NCBI RefSeq assembly: GCF_029931775.1
Contig: NC_079312.1
Coordinates: 16,127,821-16,191,820, forward strand
DNA length: 64,000 nucleotides
Reading direction: 5' to 3'
From: Euleptes europaea
Lineage: Eukaryota > Chordata > Lepidosauria > Squamata > Sphaerodactylidae
Shown here: piece after piece, positions 22,161-34,539 of the stretch
Layout: each line of letters begins with the position of its first letter
Position numbering within the stretch: the first letter of the stretch is position 1
The notes under the pieces: model-generated
Databases searched by the model: none
What the model was told of the DNA's origin: nothing
The model's input: only the letters and a program-made list of their open reading frames with translations
Translations under genes and position numbers: made by a program

Positions 22161-24270
22161 AATCACATGAGAGAACATTTATACAAACACCCAAATCACA
22201 TGAAGATGAGCAGAGGCACAGAATGGGTTGAACGGGTCGTGGCTCTCAGTCCTGATCCGAGACACATCTCAAACTGGGTAATACCGCTGAATTTGGCTTT
22301 CATTGACTCTGAATAAAACACAGAGACTGAAAGGGGTTTCCCACTGCTTTCAGCCTGCCGGGGAGATGTGTTTCTCACTTGGTATTTGGGACCATTTTGG
22401 ATGGGATTGGGGTGGTTTCTATGTATCAGTGAAAGAACAAAGATTGGACTAAATGCAGCTTCTCAGGGAATGTGCTGTAAGGTAACATTATGACAGCAGT
22501 AAAGTGGAGCTAAAGGCCTGCCTGCCCCCCTCAGAGGATGCATGAGAGATCAGACCTTCACAACCCAGCCTGAAGAATCTGCCTTCCACTCTTTTTAAAG
22601 ATTGTAACATCCAATCTGATGAAGGTCTCTGGTGTGCTTGGGAGCTTACACAATGTTTGTGCCAATTTAAATAATAAATAATGAAGGTATTACATGAATT
22701 TTGCAATGGTTTGGAGGTTTTCCATGGACCACTACGGCTGTACAAGTTTTTCCTGGATCCCAAGAATGATAATTCTACTCAACCCAACCTTCAAGTATTT
22801 GTTCTAAAAAATGATCTCTTCTCCTGTCATTCAAGGTGTCTCCCAGAACACCTTGAATCAAAAACACCCCAATAACAGTTTCTGTGCTTCACAGCATAGG
22901 GAACTCGGGGGGAGAAAGACAGAGCAGGTTTTGCATTCCCTTGAAACTCTCTCTGTCTTCTAGAGAGACCCAGGTGCTTCGGGAGTGGTTTCCACACAGG
23001 GACGGGCTTGTGCAGTTTCCTTGTTGCTGGTGTAGTTAATGATAAAGCACAGCAACAACGAACTTCTGCATGACAGGTTTCCCTAACCAGTTTTCCTTCT
23101 CCAGTCCCCCAGCAGCACCCACCCCCCTTCCACTGGGGCTTTGTCATGGAAAAAAATATCAGTAGTGGCTTATCATTATATTGATGCCTTTCCCTGTATA
23201 CTGTCACAACAGAAAGGTCTAGAGACTTACTTTTTAATGAAGGCTGGGAATTCAGAGAACAAGGTACGTGTATTGGTCAAACATTATATCTATGTAATGC
23301 TATGACAGTATTGCCTATTTCTTAAAAACTGAAAATCCCCCCAGAGGTGGAGAACGAAATAGCACCACCAGGACTGGGTCAGGGAAATGGCTGTCATGTA
23401 GGTGGGAAAATCTGAATTTTTCCACCCACATAGCAGCCATCCAGGCTTTACTGAAAACCAGGTTTGAGAAAGTGGAGAAGACTTGGGAAACCCCAGCAGC
23501 TGTGCAAATGTGGTGAGGAAGCAGATCACCTGTGAGAAGATGGCCAGGACCAAGCTAGAACTGACCAAAAATGGGCATTCATTCATGTCCCCTCCCTACT
23601 CCTGTGGTAGCAACTTATTGACAGCTTTGCAAAAATTAAGCCCCGTTGTTGTATCCTCCGTGGCAATTAAAAAAGAGCTGCAATATTACCAATTGGAACT
23701 TCCTCTAGACTAGAGTTACCATCACAGAGCTATCAAACTTCAAGCACCACCTACCCTGGGCAGGAAAAACCAATGCCTCAATAGCCAACTTTGGCAGAAG
23801 AATACAAAGACTCTTATGGACTCAGCCAAACAACAAATGTCCTTATGCATCAAAAATGGGTTTCCTTGCCTCATGTATATTTTTCAGAGCCTTGAAAACG
23901 CTGTTCCAGGGGTGTTGATATGTCATAATTGTTATTTGGTCGAGCCGGTCCATACCTCGGCAGCCCAAATTGGGAGCAGGAGTGGGAGGGGTGGCTTGCA
24001 GGCTGGGTAAGAGATCTCTCCAAGGGGCCAGATATGTCACACAGGCCAGATGTTGGACACCTCAGTCTGCACTATTCTGATGCTTGCAAATTTGGAAACC
24101 AAAGGGTAAAAACATTTTAAAGCCGACTTAACTTTTAAATGTGGCAGAACTGGCTGGAAAACGACCTTGCTGCCCTGAAAACAGCCATATATCTAATATC
24201 CTGGAGATATAGCTTCAAAAACCAGTTCTGCAACTTTACTGAAAGCTTTGGGAAAGGACTGATATTCTAC
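22160..24270. other. Duplicated intron block of gene B
   Basis: This noncoding stretch is colinear with 46140-47680 in cassette C and, with insertions, with 55030-58080 in gene D. I see no exon in it. Its main value is as an alignment reference: it holds the empty sites for both hAT insertions of gene D (near 22467 and 23213). Confidence 0.6.
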
Positions 24271-24915
24271 TACAAAAAAATATACCCAAAATACCAGAAA
24301 TGATGTTATTGAGTATGATTCCTGATGACTTATCTACACAAAGAACTTCTTTGATTTATGCCACAACAGCTGCGAGATTGCTTTATGCAGCGAAATGGAA
24401 AGGGACCGAAATTCCCGAGAAAAAAGACTGGATTGTTAAAATGTTTGAAGTGGCAGAAATGGCAAAACTCACAGCTATCTTAAATGAAGAAAATGATGTT
24501 CAGTTTTTGGGGGAATGGGAGGCGTGGATGAATTATTGTGAATTTGAGTTAAAATTGGGAAGAATGGAAGAATATTTTCTAATCTGATCCAGAGGTTTTT
24601 TTTGTTTTGTTTTTTTATAATGAATAAGTATAATTATATTTACTAACAGATTATGTTATTTAAAAAATTTTTAAATGGTATTAATAGATTATTAAGATTA
24701 GATCAACTACGACGGGATGAACTTTTTATTAAGAGGCAGATAGAGGTGAAGGGGAAGTCATAAATTTTCCAAAATTTTCTTTTTTTTCTTTATATATTGT
24801 ATGGAATTATAACAACATTAAGTCAGAATTGAAATTTTATATTGTTATAGATGTTGTTTATTGCAATGGAAAATTTGTAATATAAAACCCAATAAAATTT
24901 ATATTAAAAAAAAAA
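24271..24915 (+). mobile_element. L1 LINE, 5'-truncated
   Basis: One open frame (to 24587) encodes the end of L1 ORF2, with LTAILNEENDVQFLGEWEAW, followed by an AT-rich 3' UTR and a poly-A tail at 24904-24915. The equivalent site in gene D (about 58045-58085) lacks it. It is the same subfamily as the copy at 15787-16694. No clear target duplication is visible, and about 40 bases of target seem replaced. Confidence 0.8.
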
Positions 24916-25837
24916 AGTATTCATTTAAAACCACCAACAACTGACCCTACGCAGAAGGGAACAAAACAGAGCGAAGCCAAGGTTCAACCTGCATACATAG
25001 ATGCAGGAAACGGAAGTTCCCGAGCCCAGTTCACAGCGGTGATAGAAAACATCCGTCTTCCTTCTGTCTGAATTCACTCTACAGCCTCCTCCTGCCCAGA
25101 AGTGCGCATCCAAGTGACAGACGGGGAGGCGGAAGACCAAGCTAAAGAGGAGGCTGGTGTGTGACAGGCACGTCATTCCTGTTCTTCTCCCGAACATCAA
25201 ACACAAATTGTGTGTGAACAACTGGAAAACAGCACCAGGGCAGGCTGGAGGTATGCCTCTATATACTTCCATTCCACAAATGTAGCTTTAAAAAAACAAC
25301 AACGTGAATCCAATACTCCATTTATAGCACCTTGAAACCGAGGGAAACCTGCAAAGCAGGTAGGGAAATCCACTGAGAGAAATGGGATTCCCAACCTGGT
25401 TTGTGCCTCTCATGGGGAGGATTCTGAAAAACCCTCAAGGGCTGATGCCCAACAACCGTTCTCTCATTGTTTCAATATGGCGGCAGATAGGTGAAAGGAG
25501 GCAGTTCATCCCCTCAGCATTCACCTTCTCTTTCACCCTGACAGACCTCCTCAGAACAAGAAGGAGCTGGCTGCGACAGGGAGTGAGAGAGGTTGAGGAA
25601 CAAAACAAGAGCGTCCAGTAATGTTATCTCTGGAAAACATGCAGTAGAAGAACACAAATTGTAAGGTAAAGTTTTTCGGTTAAGAAATAATTGATCGGTG
25701 TATGAAGAAAAAGATACCTTTCTGCAGGTGAAGTCCAGAATCCAGAGTGTCTGAGGAAGCAAAGGAACCCAAAGTGACAAATCTTGTGATAAAAACATCA
25801 GTTAATAATATCATCTGTTTTTCTCTTGGGGAGGGAA

Positions 25838-26012
25838 GGTGCCATGATATAGCCCCCCCTCCCCGACTCATCAGATCTCGAAAGCTCAGCGGGGCTCCCT
25901 TGGATGGGAGACCAAAGAGGATTCTGCAGATTAAGGCAAATATATATATATATATCTGCTTCTCCCTTGCCTTGAAAACCTCTTTCCTGGGTAGCCATAA
26001 GTGACTTGATGG
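25838..26012 (+). mobile_element. 5S-rRNA-derived SINE
   Basis: The head carries degraded 5S promoter sequence (AGATCTCGAAAGCTCAGC, TTGGATGGGAGACC) and the body includes a short (TA)n run. Its paralogue lies at 59143-59325 in gene D at the same relative place, so the insertion predates the B/D duplication. Confidence 0.75.
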
Positions 26013-26205
26013 CACATGCATACATATTTCTTCTGAGTTTCTGGGGGAAATTCTTCACAAATTTCACTGATGCGGGAATATTTACATTTCTTTTCACCAG
26101 TCACTTTGAGTGACTGGAGATTCACTTCATAGAAAGTATGCTAAGGACTGTGGCCCAAGGGTCCACTCCAGCTAAACCTAGGATCCTTCCAAAGGGAGGT
26201 TCCAC

Positions 26206-26291
26206 AGTGCCATCCTAAGCAGACTTACATCCTTCTAAGCCCACTGATTTCAATGGGCTTAGAAGGGCATAACTCTGCTTAAGACAGCACT
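26206..26291. mobile_element. Palindromic MITE (about 86 bases)
   Basis: AGTGCCATCCTAAGC at one end pairs with GCTTAAGACAGCACT at the other, and the inner arms (CTTCTAAGCCCA / TGGGCTTAGAAG) also pair, so nearly the whole element is one hairpin. The paralogous copy is at 59540-59622. Confidence 0.75.
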
Positions 26292-26515
26292 ATCAGTCTC
26301 CCTTGAGAATACTCTGTGGGCTCAGCTACAACAGACTCAAGCAAACACACAGTCAAAGGGGACGGTTTGGATTGGTCCACTTTGGTCACAAAAACAGGAA
26401 AACCGAAAAGGGAGACCTCTGAATGGAGGAGAGGGGGAAACGGTGTATTGCACCAGAGATTGCAAAGTGTTTATGTAACTGGTTATGGCTAATACAAAAA
26501 TATACAATTGTAGTA

Positions 26516-26815
26516 AAAAAGGTAAAGGTCCCTGTGAGAGCACCAGATCTTTCCTGACCCATGAGGTGACGTCTCATCCTGATGTTTCCAAGGCAGACTT
26601 TGTTTATGGGGTGGTTTGCCAGTTCCTTCCCCAGTCATCTTCCCTTTACCCCCAGCAAATTGGGTACTCATTTTACCAACCTAGGAAGAATGGAAGGCTG
26701 AGTCAATTTTGAGCTGGCTACCTGAAACCAACTTCCGTCGAGATCGAACTCAGGTCGTGAGCAGAGCTTGGACTGCAGTATTGCAGCTTTACCACTCTGC
26801 GCCACGGGGCTCTTG
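26516..26815 (-). mobile_element. tRNA-derived SINE
   Basis: On the minus strand the head is GAGCCCCGTGGCGCAGAGTG (box A) with a box B around GAGTTCGATCTCG, followed by a body containing GGTAAAATGAGTACCCA and a purine-rich tail at 26518-26530. It is a common squamate SINE type and absent from the equivalent place in gene D. Confidence 0.8.
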
Positions 26816-27130
26816 TTGTACAGAGTAGACAATCAAAAAAATGCTGATAACATTGAAAAATCCAAAGGCTAGCCAAATAACATCAAAAGGCGCATAGACT
26901 AAAATGTTTCCACAAGTGCTAACAGAGTGAGTGTGACTCATATGTGACATACTACAGTCATAATGAACCGAAGGAAAAGCATTATCAAAAGTAAAAAAAT
27001 CACAAGAGAACAGTGTTGGTATGCCGGCTGATATTCCATTTCAATATCTTCTTCTTTGAACGGTGACCTTGTGATTTCAGATTATCATCCAAATAAAGAA
27101 AACTATCAATATAAACCACTGAAGCCAGAA

Positions 27131-28228
27131 ATTCATAGAATCATAGAATTGGAAGGAACCACCAGGGTCGTCAAGTCCAACCCCCTGCACAATGCAGGAA
27201 ATTCACAACTACCTCCCCCCCACACCTAGTGACCAGAAGATGGCCAAGATGCCCTCCCTCTCATCATCTGCCTAAGGTCACAGAATCAGTATTGCTGACA
27301 GATGGCCATCTAACCTCTTCTTAAAAACCTCCAGGGAAGGAGAGCTTATCACCTCCCGAGGAAGCCTGTTCCACTGAGGAACCGCTCTAACGGTTAGAAA
27401 ATTCTTCCTAATGTCTAGACGGAAACTCTTTTGATTTAATTTCAACCCGCTGGTTCTGGTCCGACCTTCTTGGGCAACAGAAAACAACTCGGCACCATCC
27501 TCAATATGACAGCCTCTCAAGTACTTGAACATGGTTATCATATCGCCTCTCAGTCTTCTCCTCTTCAGGCTAAACATACCCAGCTCCTTCAACCTTTCCT
27601 CATAGGACTTGGTCTCCAGACCCCTCACCATCTTTGTTGCCCTCCTCTGGACATGTTCCAGCTTGTCTAGATCTTTTTTAAATTGTGGTGCCCAAAACTG
27701 ATCACAGTACTCTAGTTGAGGTCTAACCAGAGCAGAGTAAAGTGATACCATCACTTTGCATGATCTCGACACTATACTTCTGTTGATGCAGCCCAAGACT
27801 GCATTTATCTTTTTAGCTACCGCATCACACTGCTGACTCATGTTCAGTGTTTGGTCTACTAAGACCCCGAGATCATTTTCACACACACTACTGCTCAGAC
27901 AAGTCTCCCCCATCGTATACTTATGCCTTTGATTTTTCCTACCTAAATGCAGAACTTTACATTTGTCTTTGTTGAAGTGCATTTTATTAGTTCTAGCCCA
28001 CTTCTCCAGCCTGTCAAGATCATCCTGCATCTTGGCTCTGTCTTCTACCGTATTTGCTACCCCTCCCAATTTAGTATCATCTACAAATTTAAGAAGTATC
28101 CCCTCTATTCCTTCATCTAAATCATTTATAAAGATGTTGAACAACACAGGGCCCAGCACAGATCCCTGAGGAACTCCCCTAGTCACTTCTCTCCAAGTGG
28201 ATGAGGAACCATAAACTAGCACTCTTTG
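27131..28228 (-). mobile_element. CR1 LINE with long open RT frame
   Basis: The minus strand has about 300 codons open through the C-terminal half of the CR1 reverse transcriptase: GVPQGSVLGPVLFNIFINDL, the catalytic box as FVDDTKLGG, then the thumb and C-terminal region down to the stop near 27278. The 3' UTR ends in the CR1 signature octamer-like repeat (ATTCTATGATTCTATGA) at 27131. It is 5' truncated and looks young given the open frame. Confidence 0.9.
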
Positions 28229-28727
28229 GGTGTTCAATTCAAATAAGCCTGTGCAGACTGGCAGGCAGTGAGGCTGAAGAAGGTATTGAAACGGTGCCTG
28301 GGAAATCGTATACATTTGACTTTAAAAGAGGGAATTTCTCTAAAATGAGCAATCTGGTAAAAAGAAAGTTGAAACGAACAGTTAGGACCGAAACAGGAAA
28401 AATGGTATAAAGGCCAAGAGGTCACCACCATGACTAATGGGTAAGTTGAAGGAAGCAATGAGAGAGAAAAAGGCTTCCTTCAGAGACTGGAAGGCTTGCC
28501 CAAACGAGGCAAACAAAAGTAAACACAAAAGTGCACAAAATAAATGCAAGTAGACAATTAGGGATGCAAAGAAGGATTTTGAGAGCCATATCACTAAACT
28601 CATCGAGGAGAAGAAGAGCTGGTTTTTATACAACAACTTTCTCCACCACTTAAGGAAGAATCAAACCGGCTTACAATTACCTTCTCTCCCCTCCCCACAA
28701 CAGTCACCCTGTGAGGTAGGTGAGGCT

Positions 28728-29653
28728 TGTGGTGGGAAATTTTTAGTATTAAACATTTATTTTGTTTGTGTTAAAAAAAGAACCATTTATAGGCCTTAAC
28801 TTATAGTTTAAAAATCATATTAAGGCCTGACTCTGGCTTTTAGCCTTCAGCTGCTTCTAGTCTGACCCCATCTTCAAATTAGGGCCTGTGATCTTAGAGG
28901 AAATTGCATGCCTAGGCACACTAGGTGCTTACAATTATGTTTCCAGACCAGCAACAACATTATCTGCTAGACTGGGGAAAGTTGTTTGAGAATACAGGCT
29001 TCACGGGCAGACAATTGTCAGGGACTCTTTCAACTAAGTAACATATCAGGAACAGAAAGTTTCAAAGCACAGGCCCATCTCCGGAGAGTTTGTGAGCAGG
29101 GCTATTGTAAAGATCTCTTTCCCATGGTTTAGCCTTTAAAAAGTCTCGCGAGATCCCTGCTCTTTATCATTCTGGGGAAAGAAATTAGGCTGTAGCCATC
29201 TTTCCTTAGAGTGATCCAGAGATCTCTGATAACTGTTCGTCTGTGTATATGTGGGTCTGTTAAATTCTGCCTTGAATATTGAAATTGAGTACTGTTTCTT
29301 TCCTTGCTTTATATTTTCCTGTAAGCTTAATAAATCTGTCTGGTTCACTATCATAACGTTTGTGTAGTATGAAAGAGTTTTAAGGGGGTCTAGTATGTTT
29401 GTGTAGAATGAAAGAGTTTTAAGGGGGTGTAGTATGTTTGTGTAGTATGAAAGAGTTTTAAGGGGATGTAGTACGTTTGTGTAGTATGTAAGACGTTTGT
29501 GTAGTATGTAAGAGTTTTCTGATTATCTGAGGGTGCCTTGTGTGCACAAGTCTGTGTTAGCTTTACATTCTCTGGCCATTGCTTTTGGTGAGTAGAGCAG
29601 GCAGGGAAATTCCAATTCAAGAACCCAGGGGAGAACTAAAAATTCTCCCGTCA
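28728..29653 (+). mobile_element. Solo LTR, 926 bases (endogenous-retrovirus fossil)
   Basis: The sequence starts TG and ends CA, with near-terminal inverted strings (GGGAAATTTTTAGT / ACTAAAAATTCTCCC). A 5-base duplication AGGCT flanks it at 28723-28727 and 29654-29658. Inside are a TATA-like TTTAAAA near 29136, AATAAA near 29330 and a tandem repeat at 29354-29520. No internal viral genes remain. Inserted into the SINE. Confidence 0.8.
29354..29520. repeat. Tandem repeat inside the solo LTR
   Basis: A unit of about 35-40 bases (GTTTGTGTAGTATGAAAGAG plus TTTTAAGGGGGT) is repeated about four times with variation just after the poly-A signal. Confidence 0.75.
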
Positions 29654-29982
29654 AGGCTGAGAGAGCTGTGACTGGCCCAAGGTCACCCAGCTGGCTTCAT
29701 GCGTAGGAGTGGGGAAACAAATCCAGTTCACCAGATTAGCCTCCGCCACTCTTAAGCACTACACTACGCTGGCTCCCTTTCAATACATTAGGAACAGCAA
29801 ACAAGCGAGGGAAGCAGTTGGACCATTGGATGACAACGGGAGTAAAGGAACACTAAGGGAGGATAAAGCGATTGTTGACAAGCTAAATGAAATCTTCTCA
29901 GCTGTCTTCACTGTTGAAGATATACCTTTTCCTAAAGAGGTGTTTTGGGGAGAGGAGAATGAGGTACTGGGGCAAATAGTGG

Positions 29983-31025
29983 TGATAGCATACGGGCCTG
30001 CCTAAAACTCCTGGACTGGACCTGGCAACCTGCTATGCAGGCACATGACTACTTTCCAGCCGCGCGCCTGCTCAAAACGCTACTGGGCAGTCGCTGCGCG
30101 CTCCGTTGTAACGAACTCAGCTGCTCCTGCGAGCACCGTGCAGCTAGCAGCTAGGAAGCAGATGCAGGGGCAGCCTCCGGTGAACCTGAGAGAAGCCATG
30201 TTCCTGTACAATGACTGTTCCAGCCGCAGCCATTTCATGTCAAACACCCCCCCTCTTGCAACATCCACTGCTTAATGGGCCGTCAACAGCAATCCTGATA
30301 TCAAGATGAGTCGTTCCTCCTGCTAAGCAGCAGAGATCCCAGGACATTTGCATAGATCGCACCCATTGTCCCAAAGTATTAATCTTGTCAGCAAAGACTT
30401 TCCAATTCCTCCAGGGTTGCAAAAGCCATTGGAATCAGAATAGATTTCCAAATTCTCCTCACCCCACCCAGGTAGCAGACCATTAAGGTCTTTTGTCACC
30501 CTTTTGTCACCTGGGAACCTAGCAGGGTTAATCCAATCAGCCCCCACCCCCTGAAAGAGTATAACTGAGGCCCCAGAAGTCCAGACGATCCCTTAGGCCT
30601 GCCCCTCCATACTGCCTGGCACTCTGCCAGAGTGGGCATTTATGCTTGGACACATAGGGGGTCTCCCCGTTCCCTTTTCATTTCCCATAGCCGCATGGAA
30701 TTCAGGACGGACAACTACTCTGCAAGAGCGGTGCAGTACATTTCCTCCTCAGCCTGCCACATGGCAAAAGTCTCTCTATTCCTCTTTTTGATTCCTAGAC
30801 TCTGTATGTTGTGTGATGTGTATGTGTAGTTTTGTATGTGCGTGTGAACATATAATCTGAGTAAATTCCTTTTAACCTAATTCCATTGCTTCTGCCTCTT
30901 TACTGGTCATGGTATGGACTCTGGTAGACAAAGGTTGCATCCCTGCTTAAATTATGCCCATTGCCGGTTATTGATTCGCTAATTCCCCCCATATAACAAT
31001 TCATAACTGGGCATTTTGGCTAACA
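29983..31025 (+). mobile_element. Solo LTR, about 1043 bases (endogenous-retrovirus fossil)
   Basis: It begins TGATAGCATACGGG and ends TTTTGGCTAACA, flanked by GTGG on both sides (29979-29982 and 31026-31029); a 4-base duplication suits ERV1-type elements. A TATA-like GTATAACT lies near 30558. It interrupts the L2/CR1-type LINE, whose halves rejoin on either side. No internal viral genes. Confidence 0.68.
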
Positions 31026-31154
31026 GTGGTAACAAGGCAGGAAGTTCTAAGACTTATAGACTAACAGCAAACTAACAAGTCACCGGGACCAGACGATATC
31101 CATCCTAGTGTTCTTCAAGAAGTCAAATGGGAAACTGCTGAATTTCTTGGGAAT

Positions 31155-31728
31155 GTTTAGACTGGAAAAATGGAAGCTGAGGTTTTCGCTGTCTTAAATC
31201 ACCTGGGGGATCTGCTTTTTGCTTCATTGTAAAAATCACATCTCTCATGGAGGTACCTGGGTGGCCACGGAGAGTTTGTAACATGTGAATCGGCCCTCAG
31301 TTTGACTCCCCATTCCTTCTTCACTGGCTGCTGTTCCCTGATTGTTGAGCTGTGCGCACATTTTCTAGATTGGAGAGGAAGGAATGGCTAATTTAAAAGT
31401 ATCAGAAAGGCTTTCACTTAGAGGAGGGCAGAGCGCTGTTCCTGTTCGCAGCAGAAGATAGGACTTGGAATAATGGGTACAAATTATGAGCAGAAAGGTA
31501 CCAGCTGGACATTAGGAATTTTTTTCTTACTGTGAGTTGTTCAGCAGTGGAATCAGCTACCTAGGGAGGTGGTGAGCTACCCCCCTCACTGAGTCTTCAA
31601 GTAGAGGCTGGATGAATAGTTGTTGTCAGGGATACTCTAGGTTGGTCCTGCATTGAGCAGGGGGTTGGACTAGATGGCCTGTATGGCCCCTTCCAACGCG
31701 ATGATTCTAGGATTCTAGCAATGATTCT
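31155..31728 (+). mobile_element. CR1 LINE 3' end
   Basis: The piece around 31530-31728 matches CR1 3' ends (TGGAATCAGCTACCTAGGGA, GGTTGGACTAGATGGCC) and finishes with a TGATTCTAGGATTCTAG repeat. It is inserted in the older LINE. Confidence 0.7.
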
Positions 31729-33299
31729 AGCATGTCCCTAAGATCAGCCTCAGTACAAAAGGACTGGAAAATGGCCAATGTAACACACATCTATAAAAAG
31801 GGCTCCAGGGGGGACCCAGGAAATTACAGGCCAGTTAGCTTAACGTCTGTTCCAAGTAAATTGATGGAAAGCATTATTAAAGATAGAATTATCAAACATA
31901 TAGAAGGACAAGCCCTGCTGAGCAAAATCCAACATGGCTTCTTCAAAGGTTGGTCCTGTCTCACTAACTTTTAAATGTTTTTGAAAGTGTCAACAAGCAT
32001 GGGGACAAGAATGAGACATAGTGTATTTGGATTTCCAAAAGGCTTTTTGCAAAGTCCCCCACCAAAGATTGCTAAGCAAACTTCATTGTTAAGGGATAAG
32101 AAGACAAGTCCTCCTGTGGATTAGGAGCTGGCTAAAAAATAGGAAGCAGAGAGTAAGAATTGATGGTCAGTTCTCCCAACGGAGGGATGTGAGCAGAGGC
32201 ATCTGGGTTGGGACCGGTGCTTTTCAACCTGTTCATCAATGACCTGGAGTGTGGCCAGGTGTGCAGATGATACCAAATTATTTAGGGTGATTAACATAAA
32301 AACGGATTGCGAAGAGCTTCAAAAGGATCTCTCCACACTGGAGGAATTGGCATTGAAATGGCAAAGGAGATTCAATATAAGCAAGTGTAAAGTGATGCAT
32401 ATTGGGGCAAAAAATCCCAACTTCACATATACACTGGGGAATCTGTGCTGACAGTGACAGACCAAGAAAGGGATCTTGGGGTGGTAGTGGATATCTCAAT
32501 GACAATGTCAATCCAGTGTGTGGCTGCTGTGAAAAAGGCCAAATCCATGCTGGCCATAATTAGACGAGGAATAGAGAACTGCTGCTATCATACTGTACAA
32601 ATCTATGGTGAGACCACACTCAGAATACTGTGTACAGTTCTGGTCACCACACCTCAAAAAGGATATTGCAGAGCTTGAGAAGGTACAGAAAAGAGCAACC
32701 AAAATGATCAGGGGACTAGAGCAACTGCCCTATGAGAGCGGTTAAAATGCTTAGGGCTGTTTAGCTTGGAAAGAAGGTGGTTAAGGGAAATATGATGGAG
32801 ATCTATAAAATTATGCAAGGTATGGAGAGAGTGGACAAGAAGCTTTTCTCACTCATAATACTAGAGCGCGAGGTCATCTGCTTAAGCTGGAGGGTGAGAG
32901 ATTCAAAACAGATACAAGGAAGTATTTCTTAACATAATGCATAGTTAAATTGTGGAACTCCCTGCCCCAGGATGTAGTGATGGCCGCCAACTTGGTAAGC
33001 TTTAAGAGGGGAGTGGACATGTTCATGGATACAACTCATGATGCATACCTATTCTTAGTAAGCTTTAAGAGGGGAGTGGACATGTTCATAAATACTAATC
33101 ATAATGCATACCTATTCTTTCCTGTATCAGAGGAGCATGGCTATTATATTAGGTGCTGAGGAATACAGGCAGGATAATGCCGCTTCAGTTGTTTTGCTTG
33201 TGGGCTTTCTAAAGGCACCTGGTTAGCCACTGTGTGAACAGACTGCTGGACTTGATCGGCATCGGTCTCATCCAGCATGGTCTTTCTTACGTTCCTTAC

Positions 33300-33418
33300 C
33301 TTTGAATTGCTCCTTGATGCTCTCCAAAAGGGGATTTAAATCCGGCAAGTCCCAGATGCGGGACTTCAGTGCAAGAAGAAAAACCACTGGTTCCTCAAAT
33401 GCCTCCTTTTCTTTATAC
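33300..33418 (-). CDS. Gene B exon 6: linker before PRY-SPRY
   Basis: The 119-base exon starts after AG at 33420-33419 and ends at donor GTAAGG at 33299. It encodes (R)YKEKEAFEEPVVFLLALKS followed by RIWDLPDLNPLLE and ends KEQFK plus one base. It is fully open and in phase with the 23-base exon before and the PRY-SPRY exon after it. A LINE 3' end sits about eight bases into the following intron. Confidence 0.88.
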
Positions 33419-33603
33419 CTTGATAAAAATCATGTCAGGTTACCATCCATCCAATTCAGAATCACCTCCCCGCCCCAGGCAGATCAGAGAAACACAGGAA
33501 GGAATCAGCAGAAATCCAAGAGACCCAGGCTGAGGCTGAAAGCAGAGCCAGATGGGAGGGCTCTTCGAAGAGCAATGTCCATCTCACTGTGGCTCCTGAG
33601 ACC

Positions 33604-34430
33604 CCAAAGCCACACAGGAGCTGAAGGGAATGGCTATTAAAAATAAAACACAGCCCATTTGGGCTCAGAAAACCACCTTAGGGAGAGAAAGGGCTCCTGC
33701 AGCCCCTCCCCCCAGCCATTATCCTCTGCTGAAGCTGCACTGAGGGGGGGAGTTATTTCTCAATTTTTGCTGCACCACCTGGACTATTCTGTGTGTGTGA
33801 AGCAGCAGAAATGCAGGGGCTGTTTCAGCATGAAAAATGCCTGGGAGGGGGAGGCAGGAGCCCTTCCTCTCCTGCGGCGGCATTCCGAGACCAAATGGGC
33901 TCTGCTTTCTTTTTTAACAAAGAAGAGAAAAAGGAAACCTCTGAAAAGGGGGAAAAGAGGTACAAAAATACCAGAGGTTTGGAACAATGATCTTGCCCCA
34001 GTTGCATTAGAAGCCGGAATTTCCATGGCAAATTCATAATATGTAGAACAGTATGATCTCAGAAGAAAAACATCTTCACTCCTACTCAAACAAAGTTCAG
34101 GTTTGATGAAGATTCGAAACAGGAACTAGCCGGCATCTTGTTTTTGTGGGGTGCCTTTTCATTCTTTATTCTTTTCTGCAGAATTACCACATGATGTATG
34201 GAACTGATATTTGTACTGCAATTGAGAATTGCTGAATTGTTGGCTGTAGTGTGGTGCAATTTTTAAATCACAAAAATAATCTTCTGTCTTTTTACTTCTT
34301 TAATATAAATTATACACCCTTTGGTAATGTTTTGTTTCTTTCTGAATCTGTGTTCCAGAACTCTGGTGCTTTTGAAATTCTTTTTTTTTTCTTTTTTCAC
34401 AGCCATTCCCCACAGTTGCTGTGTGGCTGA
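33604..34430. repeat. Foldback element beside exon 6 of gene B, with an insert
   Basis: The inverted arms of the element seen at 333-655 are present (start AAGCCACACAGGAGCTG, end CAGTTGCTGTGTGG), separated further by an AT-rich insert at about 33910-34395. The same insert is found in the cassette C copy but not in A or D. Confidence 0.55.
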
Positions 34431-34539
34431 GGGGAACCCAGACCCAACTCTGAAAAAAGCATCAAGTTTGGCCTCAAGAACAGCAACCCCACATCCCCTG
34501 CCCAGATCTGCCTTGCAAATGAAAGAAAGAGAAAGTTGG

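Larger units (their letters stand above)
28597..29778 (-). mobile_element. SINE split by a solo LTR
   Basis: The two halves (28597-28727 and 29654-29778) join into one SINE of the same family as 37540-37855 (minus) and 44760-45040 (plus): CTCCCCACAACA, GTGAGGTAGGTGAGGCT, GGTCACCCAGCTGG and a tRNA-like head. The LTR between them duplicates AGGCT. Confidence 0.8.
28229..33292 (+). mobile_element. L2/CR1-clade LINE broken by four later insertions
   Basis: LINE coding pieces appear in order on the plus strand: a linker region (about 28229-28596), the segment LNEIFSAVFTVED (29779-29982), an RT entry piece (31030-31150), NYRPVSLTSVPSKL near 31830, ADDTKLFRV near 32270, a thumb region to 32750, and the 3' UTR ending near 33292. 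Between them sit a SINE (28597-29778) that itself carries a solo LTR, a second LTR (29983-31025), and a CR1 3' end (about 31155-31728). The 3' end stops about eight bases from the exon 6 donor of gene B. Confidence 0.8.
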
